From Nemertoderma westbladi (Eukaryota > Xenacoelomorpha > Nemertodermatida > Nemertodermatidae), in NCBI GenBank assembly GCA_032718475.1, contig JAUCBJ010003505.1, positions 1 to 62,703 on the forward strand: DNA of 62,703 nucleotides, given 5' to 3'. The notes under the pieces are model-generated. The model saw nothing but the letters and a program-made list of their open reading frames with translations, had not been told where the DNA came from and ran no database searches. The position numbers were made by a program, and so were the translations under genes. Below are positions 55,955 to 62,703 of the stretch, in pieces; position 1 is the first letter of the stretch; each line of letters opens with the position of its first letter.

Positions 55955-56245
55955 GTCTTCCGCTAGAGAGCGAATTGCATAGAATTCACATCTCCTGTAG
56001 GTCGTGGGTTGGGTTCGATCCTCACATGGACCAGGGCAGTTTTCGTTTCGGTACGAAATGCTTTAAAGGGACCAGCCAGGGCGCATCTCTGCCTTGCATC
56101 CTTAAATGAGTACTGAAGTTTACTCTGAGGAGTATAGTTCTGGCTCTGGGGGACCGCACTGGAAATAAGTCGCCAGACGTTGTGCGTAATCCCTGGCCTA
56201 ATAGTCGAAGAAAATGTAGGCCTGCTTTTTTACTTTTACATTTAT
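55955..56245 (+). mobile_element. tRNA-derived SINE, copy 2
   Basis: B box GGTTCGATCC at 56012-56021 is preceded by GGTCGTGGGTT and followed by the family body: CCAGGGCAGTTTTCGTTTCG, GGTACGAAATGCTTTAAAGG and GCCTTGCATCCTTAAATGAG. The 3' part includes GTCGAAGAAAATG and a T-run. It matches the copy at 35605 across the body. Confidence 0.75.
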
Positions 56246-56984
56246 ATATATTCTAGACCTAGACCTCAGACTGAGTTTTTGTGAAGTCTTAAATCGATTG
56301 CGATTACTCAGTCAGCCTCTATGTGTTATTGTGACTAGGTGACATGTTTACATTTTGCAAATATTTCTTTCGAGTTGACACTTAACATAAGTTCAAGTCA
56401 CGTGCTGCGCGAAGGCCCCACTTCGTGTACTAGATTTACTTGAATGTACTTATGTACTAACTATACTGTAGTTATTTAAAAAGCACTGTAGGCCTACATG
56501 CGCAAAGTATACCTACAGTATCCTAAAGTTTTATAAAACAATGATGAATATTGCCCCTACGGTGATTTTGATATTTTTCACATTCCTATTTTATCAATAA
56601 CAATCAGTTGAATTATTTTATTTATTAATTACCGAAACTTCAAAACGCGATTTTTAAGTATAACATAACTACAGTAAATGTCATTATTTGTCGTATTTGT
56701 ATTTAAAAAGAACATACAGTATAGGTGGCACCTTAGTGTTACAAACTAAATCGTCCTTTATCGTCTGCTCGTTGATTACACTGGAGGGGCAATTCAACTT
56801 TCAGTCATCAACGAACAGTATAATAATTATTATGATTATTTCATAATAATTATTATAATTATTTCATAATAATGATAAATAATATAAAATTATATCCTTG
56901 AAAAAAAAAAAAACTCGCAGAGAATTTCCAAACCCCTGGTACCGGGAACATAGAACACGTAGTATATAAACACTTAAAACAGGC

Positions 56985-57130
56985 CAGGTTGCCAGGTACA
57001 GTACCGTTAGCGGTAAGCAGTGCACTGATTCTGCTTCCTGAATACGGGCAAATACGTCCCACATACGGTAGCCTACGGTAGGCTACGGGAACTCTTTCAA
57101 ATACGTACACATACGGCAAAAAGACAAACC
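56985..57130 (-). repeat. Dispersed repeat, minus-strand member of an inverted pair
   Basis: Reverse complement of the 55388-55560 sequence with small differences. Together they could fold into a long-range hairpin. Confidence 0.85.
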
Positions 57131-57332
57131 CTTTTAAGTATGTATAAATATTGTGTGGCGAGTCAAAACTGCGAGCCATCACTATCATCAAATAGCAAAC
57201 AGTTAATTATACTATGCCTTTTTAGAAAAATCTCTGTGTTGGGGGGTGGGGTGTCGGTGGATTGTGTCACAGCACAGCACTGTTCCACCACGCACTGCAG
57301 CTAATATCTTTCTGTAATCGTCATGTTGAACT

Positions 57333-57515
57333 ATGCCTGCATCAAGAATGCTATGCTGTCTTATCGAAAAATTAATCTGCAGTCCACCACGCTTATTCTC
57401 TCTATGGGGCTGTCAAAGCACAAGATTGTGCACTGACTGGTCCCCACCAAGGCAATATCCTGTAAAGCGGAGGCGATTCTTTTCAAGTGTCAAGCTTGTG
57501 GGAGCAAAATGTTAC
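57333..57515 (-). mobile_element. Small LINE tail fragment (same family as 1778-2640)
   Basis: On the plus strand it contains CCACCACGCTTATTC, CACAAGATTGTGCACTGACT and TGTAAAGCGGAGGCG, which correspond to plus-strand words at about 1930-2035 in the minus-strand copy. It is short and diverged. Confidence 0.7.
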
Positions 57516-57547
57516 ACGAAGGTAAAATGTTAATTTCAAACACTTAC

Positions 57548-57670
57548 ATTTGGGTATGCACGCTATGATACCATCACCTATGTAACCCTGCTGACATAAA
57601 CAAGAGAATACATTTTCACCCATTGAATAACATGTTGCTTTCTCATTACACGGGTCACCAGAACACCCAT
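57548..57670 (-). CDS. EGF-like domain exon (single exon of an otherwise unseen gene)
   Basis: On the minus strand an acceptor (TTGCAG) precedes, and a donor (GTAAGTG) follows, a 123-nt exon with phase 1 at both ends, the standard module for EGF exons. It encodes one EGF-like domain: DGCSGDPCNEKATCYSMG, then NVFSCLCQQGYIGDG and a final Cys. The spacing fits six cysteines, C-x4-C-x5-C-x8-C-x-C-x8-C. The protein is presumably secreted or extracellular-facing. No neighbouring exon was found between here and 62703, so it is either part of a gene with long introns or an isolated exon remnant. Confidence 0.75.
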
Positions 57671-57969
57671 CTGCAACGTTCAATACAAATTTGTAATATT
57701 GACATTTATACTGTAAATGTCTTTATTGCATTATGAATTCATTAAAGAAGTCGTTAGTATCTTTGATAATACGTATTGGTAATGTTACAGTATTTGTATT
57801 TCCCGAGTTTAAATTCCTCGTATTATTTATGTTGAATTTATTTAAGATACGGTATATACTTAAAATTGCCTTTCCAAAATGTTAGTTTTCTCTTTATGCA
57901 AAGTTTAAAGATTTGTTTGATCTTTAACACCCGGGGTATATATAAGTTCCATTCAATAGATTTACATGA

Positions 57970-58105
57970 GTAATCCCAAATTGGTCTATTGGTTAAATCC
58001 GTTGCCTCGAATTCACCGGAGGTCGCGGTTTCGATCCCCGCACGTTGGCCAGGGTAGTATTTGTTTCGGCACGATGCTTCAAAGAGACTAGGGACTGGCT
58101 ACAGC
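57970..58105 (+). mobile_element. tRNA-derived SINE, copy 3 (diverged)
   Basis: A-box-like TTGGTCTATTGGTTAAATCC and B box GGTTTCGATCCCC (58027-58039) give a near-complete tRNA-like head. The body segment CAGGGTAGTATTTGTTTCGG and CACGATGCTTCAAAGAGACT follows. The right half of the family body is missing. Confidence 0.7.
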
Positions 58106-58261
58106 TATATTTATTACCTACATTGTATAGTGTTTACAATGAGCAAGGAATAAGAATAGGGAAGATAATTTTAGGAATAAAATTACGTATTTCATGAAAA
58201 CAAATATTTATAATTTATTATTGGTGTTATGGGTGAATGAGTGGTTTCATATTATTATATC

Positions 58262-58887
58262 TTTTTGTTGGGAACAGCTTTTGCCAATTCGGCAATGACG
58301 TCCATGTGGGATCGAACTGGTGACCTCTGGGTTGGAAGTTTAACGCTCTAACCATTCAGCAAGCGGCTCAGGTAAAAGATAGACCTCGAACTACTGTATT
58401 ATCTGATACTTTGTACTGTATGTCCGCAATTTACCTACTCATGGCTTCCATCTGTCAATACCATCATATTGGCAGCATATTATGCTGCCACTGTGCTCAA
58501 CCATACATTACTTGGCCGTCTATAACCACTCGCTACAATGAAAGGTTGGTGTATATTAACCATTAACCATGAACCATCACGGCCACAATGATTAATTATA
58601 CACTCTAGCTACGTACTAATTTCATTGTAGCAGCGAGTGGTTAAAGACGGCCAAGTACTGTAGGGTTGAGCACAGTAGTGGCAGCATTTGATGATAATTG
58701 ACAGATGGCAGGCCATGAGGAGGTAAATTGCGGACATACAAGGTAACAGATAGTATTAGAAGGTCTATCTTTTACCTGAGCCGCTAGCTGAATGGTTAGA
58801 ACTTTAGACTACCAACCCAGAGGTCACCTGTTCAATCCCACCTGGACGACATTGCCGAATTGGCATAAGCTGTGCCCAACAAAAAGT
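58262..58887. repeat. Large inverted repeat with tRNA-like sequence in each arm
   Basis: Arms 58262-58543 and 58620-58887 are inverted copies separated by about 76 bp. The outer part of each arm is tRNA-like: read outward on the right arm, GCTGAATGGTTAGAAC (A box) and TTCAATCCCACCTGG (B-box region). The outer ends are TTTTTGTTGGG and CCCAACAAAAA. Small indels and substitutions separate the arms. Confidence 0.85.
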
Positions 58888-60350
58888 TATAATAATGAAA
58901 ACAAATAGCTTTATTTCACGCATAACACCTTGACTTATATCGGTCCGAGATGAGAAATATTAATGCGTTATTTGTTATATTTGAAGTAAATAATTAATAA
59001 ATTTCGCTACTTAAAGAAGTTCAGAAACTTTCAGGAAAACGTAAATAACACATTCATTAGCTCACACCGCTTCAATACACTTTATATACAGTACAATGTA
59101 AGATTATGTAGGCCTACATTTGTATTAATTATATTCTACAGTGTATTGGAACATTTTGTCCAGAGGGACTACGCCAAAAGTAGAACCATAAAAAATGCGC
59201 CGGTGGGTTCATATTGCACCCTATAAAATTTTATATTTTCCATAATGCTTTCATTCCTGTCCATCCATTGTTATGTTTCGCTGATGGAAGTATATATATT
59301 GTACAGTAGCACCACAACTACAATAATAAACAAAACTCCTTGGAGTTAATCGTCGGATTGGTTACGTACCATTTTTTATACGAAATGCCGTTGCAGAGAG
59401 AGCGAATAATAAAGAAATCACTTGAGTACCTATAAAGGACATCGTCATGGTTGCGGCTTCCAGGTGGTATAACCTTATGTTACAGTATAATTTAATTTTA
59501 TTATAATTATATTTTATTTTATGTTATTATATTTTAATTATCTAATGAATGCATTATAACCTATTATACAATAGCTGCACCGCCAATTATTTCACTGAAT
59601 AAAAGAAAATTAAATGATAACTAAATAATGATGAAGATTTAAATATAACAATTTTTATGTTAATAATTCTATACAATATTTATAATTATTGCCGGCTACA
59701 TGAAGTAATTATGTAATGTATTATGGTGGTGGGGATCGCTGCAATGCCATACAGTATCACCGACATCCTCGACTCCATGGGGAAGGAAGTATTATATCGA
59801 TTAATATTTAATTTAATACTTAATTAACTCAGCTTAACTTAACAAAACGTTATATAAGTGAGCGTTTTCTCAAACAAACAGACTGATGTCGCTTTACGTA
59901 ACATGTATCTACTACGGTACAAGGCTTATGTTGTAGTAGATACCTGCCAAAGTATCACCTCACCAAAGGATTACAAATAATAAAAAGGGAGAAGGTTTTA
60001 ATTGTCAAACATTCTGCCCTTAGCTGAAAATTATAGAACTGCAGAGTGGTTACAGTCCCCGCAAACCCGCACCCTAAGTTGTAGTTTATTTCTGCCAAGT
60101 ACCAACAAAAAAGGATTATAACCACGAAAATGGAGAAGGTTCAGGCATTTCGCCCCCTAGCGGCAGACTGGAAAGCTGCAGACTGTTCAGCGTCCTCTCA
60201 AACACACAGCCTCCTATGGGTAGGTATACATATCTGTCTGCATATCAGTTAGAGCAGACTCTTTGACCAGAAGCTCGAGTAAGATGCTATAAATATATAA
60301 TGAATCACGTAGTCATGTATAATTATTATAATTTTTATGATTTCATGGGG
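58888..60350. other. AT-rich non-coding stretch
   Basis: No gene is seen. GTATCTACTAC and GTAGTAGATAC at about 59908-59945 form an 11-bp perfect stem. Two degenerate copies of a roughly 130-bp sequence (CCAAAGGATTACAA...GAGAAGGTT... and AAAAGGATTATAA...GAGAAGGTT...) lie at about 59945-60070 and 60095-60215. Confidence 0.45.
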
Positions 60351-60351
60351 T

Positions 60352-60590
60352 AAGTGTTGAGAACTGAATCAATTTTGACTAATTTCAGTTACAGTTACAG
60401 TTTCAGTATTCAAAGTTTTGCATTTCAGTTACAGTTACAGTTTCAGTATTCAAAGTTTTGCATTTCAGTTACAGTTACAGTTTCAGTATTCAAAGTTTTG
60501 CATTTCAGTTACAGTTACAGTTTCAGTATTATAAAATTGAGCATTTCAGTTTCAGTTACAGTTTCAGTTATAGATTCAATATATATGATC
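60352..60590. repeat. 40-bp minisatellite carried by a dispersed repeat, locus 1
   Basis: About four units containing TTCAGTTACAGTTACAGTTT and TTCAAAGTTTTGCA follow the sequence TGTTGAGAACTGAATC. A related unit follows the same leader at 61500, so leader and minisatellite move or duplicate together. Confidence 0.8.
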
Positions 60591-60845
60591 TCATGTAGTA
60601 AGCAGTCATCTGAAACTAAAAATGAGGCACTTTAATATATTACTGTTATATACGCTAATAATAATGTTCATTACGAAACGTCCTCTTTCTAGAGCTAATA
60701 GGTAGTTGTTGTAGGAAAGTTGGACCCACTCTATGGTAATATTTTGTAATTAATATACTGATAGTATGTAATGAAAGTGGCACGTCACAAGATCACACTA
60801 AGCACCCACATTTTACTGTACATCTTGTTTCAGTGCTTGTACAGT

Positions 60846-60990
60846 ACTGTTATCATTTATTGTTTTGGTTATAAAGCCATGCTTCTGAATCCTGCTCATT
60901 TTCCTTAATTCGTAATTTGTTTTAGTAATCATATATATGTATTGTTTTGGTTAGACCCACCTCGATAAGCTGCTCCTTTCACTTTTAAGT
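60846..60990 (+). repeat. Two further copies of the dispersed TTTATTGTTTTGGTTA motif
   Basis: Copies at about 60852-60910 and 60935-60990, arranged head to tail as at 37685-37813. Confidence 0.7.
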
Positions 60991-61496
60991 TTAATTTTGT
61001 AATTTATAATGGTAAACTTGATCAAAATTTAATTTCCATTGTGCCTCTAGTGTGATATCCCCTTTGATATTAATAGTACCGGTAACATTAATAATTAATA
61101 ATGTAAGATATATATCCGTTAATATCCCTCTACCATTAGGCCTAACTTTTCTTTGTTTATCTAAAACATTTACATTTAATATGAAGCAAAAGTGGTGATA
61201 AGGCTGATAATAGTCTAATAGCTGAGACAGATAAACATAGACTATATGCTACTGTAGATCTTCGTTCACTACTTGACTCGCCAAATAAATCACATTTGAG
61301 CTAAGTGGGCAATGGGTCTTTGATTTTATATTGTGTAATATTATGGTTTTGTTCAGAAGTGGAAAAAATTAGATTGTTTTTTTATAACAATGTTTTAAAA
61401 ATGATACCTATAGTAACCACTGTTATTCATTTATTAAACTATACAATACTCTATACTTTATTACAATACTGTTTTAAATGCTCATTCATGTTAATT

Positions 61497-61707
61497 GTGT
61501 GATTGAGAACTGAATCGGATTTTGTTAATTTCAGTTTCAGTTACAGTTACAGTATTCAAAATTCGTAATTACAGTTTCAGTTACAGTTACAGTATTCAAA
61601 ATTCGCAATTACAGTTACAGTTATAGTTACAGTATCAAAAAAATCATCAAAACCATTCAGTTACAGTTGCAGTTACAGTATAATTACAGTTACAGTTCTC
61701 AACACTA
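61497..61707. mobile_element. Minisatellite-bearing inverted-repeat element, locus 2
   Basis: The left end ATTGAGAACTGAATC and the right end CAGTTCTCAACACTAG are inverted matches. Between them are degenerate TTACAGTTACAG units with TTCAAAATTCG. Ends of the CAGTGTTG type occur in hAT elements, but the class is uncertain. Confidence 0.55.
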
Positions 61708-62303
61708 GCGTAAGATACAGTACCATAGTCCATAAGTAGATTATCATTATGCAAATAGGAAATATAATGTATGCACTGTATGCATAGCATAATCTATTTA
61801 TAGCACCGTATAATGAGAAATTATAAGTAGAAATGGGATGGATTTTCCCTCAAACCTCGTTCAACACAAACAGGCTTGTTCAATACAACAACAAACTTGC
61901 GTGATAGCGGGGAGTTGTATTATATTTAATAAATACTCTGAGGTATTTCCCACCATTACCATATATGGTGAAGTTTCGTCATATTTAGGTATTGAGGTAT
62001 TTCCCCACCATCCATATATGGAATGTTCGCAAAAATGTTTGGCAGCCTATTGGCAGGTGTAGTATATAAAGGGTAGCGTAATGAATATGTAATGCATACT
62101 GCATTTAATTAAGGAATCTGAACTCTTATTGTGTTGCGACTTATGTCTGAAGTTTAATTGTGTTGTAATTTTAGTACACAAGATACTGTGAAGGCCCTAT
62201 ACGTAAGTAAAGGCTATATTATGATAAAAAATATCTGATTAGGGACGTAACCTACTAACTCCGTACGTAATAAATAAGTAGTTACTGTATCCTACCTACA
62301 TAA
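61708..62303. other. Non-coding stretch
   Basis: No gene is supported. A short sequence with TATTTCCCACCAT and CCATATATGG is duplicated at about 61943 and 61997. Confidence 0.4.
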
Positions 62304-62345
62304 TGGCGGGTGGTAGCTCAGTTGGTTGAGCGCTGGGCCTGTAAT
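62304..62345 (+). repeat. tRNA-like SINE head, truncated after the anticodon arm
   Basis: GGTAGCTCAGTTGGTTGAGCG is an excellent A-box region (D arm of a tRNA) and CTGGGCCTGTAATCTATTGG resembles an anticodon arm. No B box follows, so this is not a functional tRNA gene. Confidence 0.6.
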
Positions 62346-62703
62346 CTATTGGTTTTAGCACTTTCATACCATATGTTCGATAAAATGAGGACCAGTTGAG
62401 TAAACTTTGGTATAGGAGTAGCGCCCTCCGGCTTCGGCCGAATGTTTGTTTATTTTTTCGTTTATCTTATTTTTTTGTGATCTGGGTTGCGCGATTCATA
62501 CATAGTAACCGATATTATACCTTACAACTGTCTATAAACAATAATAAATACGTACTCCTCCTTTTGAGCTTTGGGCTGCATCATATGGCCGATCTGTACC
62601 AGTTCACTGTAAACATTGGGATACCTAGCCAGCTGAGCTGTGTAGTTAAAGTCTGTAAAAGCCTTTGCTGAATTGCCCCGTTATTTTTATTATCTTTTAC
62701 ATT

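Noticed and set aside
61838-62062. 74-codon plus-strand frame
   Set aside because: No domain similarity, and part of it is a local duplication of CCATATATGG-containing sequence.
62304-62375. Possible tRNA gene
   Set aside because: An excellent A box, but no B box or acceptor stem closure; truncated SINE head.

Overview
The window is animal nuclear DNA. It holds spliced genes with GT/AG introns, a Dbx-type homeobox gene, a tetraspanin, an endosomal syntaxin, a PLAA orthologue and an EGF-like exon, all embedded in AT-rich DNA full of LINE, SINE and DNA-transposon remnants and very long minisatellites. A bilaterian (probably marine) invertebrate is likely; I cannot name the species. No bacterial or viral gene organisation is visible.

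Layout. 1-600: simple satellite and an unidentified open frame. 1.6-2.6 kb: SINE-like and LINE debris. 3.06-4.66 kb (+): last three coding exons of a syntaxin-7/12-like Qa-SNARE. 5.64-6.08 kb: a perfect (TACTGG)n array. 6.08-11.67 kb (+): a nearly complete non-LTR retrotransposon (reverse transcriptase plus restriction-like endonuclease) with more of the same hexamer on its 3' side. 12.95-23.32 kb (+): all five coding exons of a Dbx homeobox gene; intron 4 is a 4.2-kb array of 37-bp units, each carrying a perfect 5' splice site. 25.03-29.56 kb (-): a 1510-codon uninterrupted gene of unknown function with a TBC-like N-terminal half and beta-rich, C2-like C-terminal half. 29.6-37.4 kb: intergenic repeats. 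37.38-44.82 kb (+): last five coding exons of a tetraspanin; intron 1 has a 1.8-kb 20-bp minisatellite and intron 4 a 3.4-kb minisatellite whose unit is the 3' splice site plus about 15 bp of exon 5. 45.3-50.5 kb: foldback and terminal-inverted-repeat elements, a 5'-truncated endonuclease-type LINE with a 15-bp target-site duplication, and a decayed LINE. 50.87-53.21 kb (+): intronless PLAA. 54.4-62.7 kb: LINE and SINE fragments, a large inverted repeat and one EGF-like exon (-).

The genes do not form an operon or a pathway. The striking theme is minisatellite expansion at functionally sensitive places: at a splice donor (Dbx), at a splice acceptor (tetraspanin), and twice inside the open frame of a retrotransposon, once between the RT motifs that build the active site. 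Both splice-site arrays consist of decoy splice sites whose use would put a stop codon in frame within a few codons. Family assignments rest on motif recognition by eye; no database search was run.
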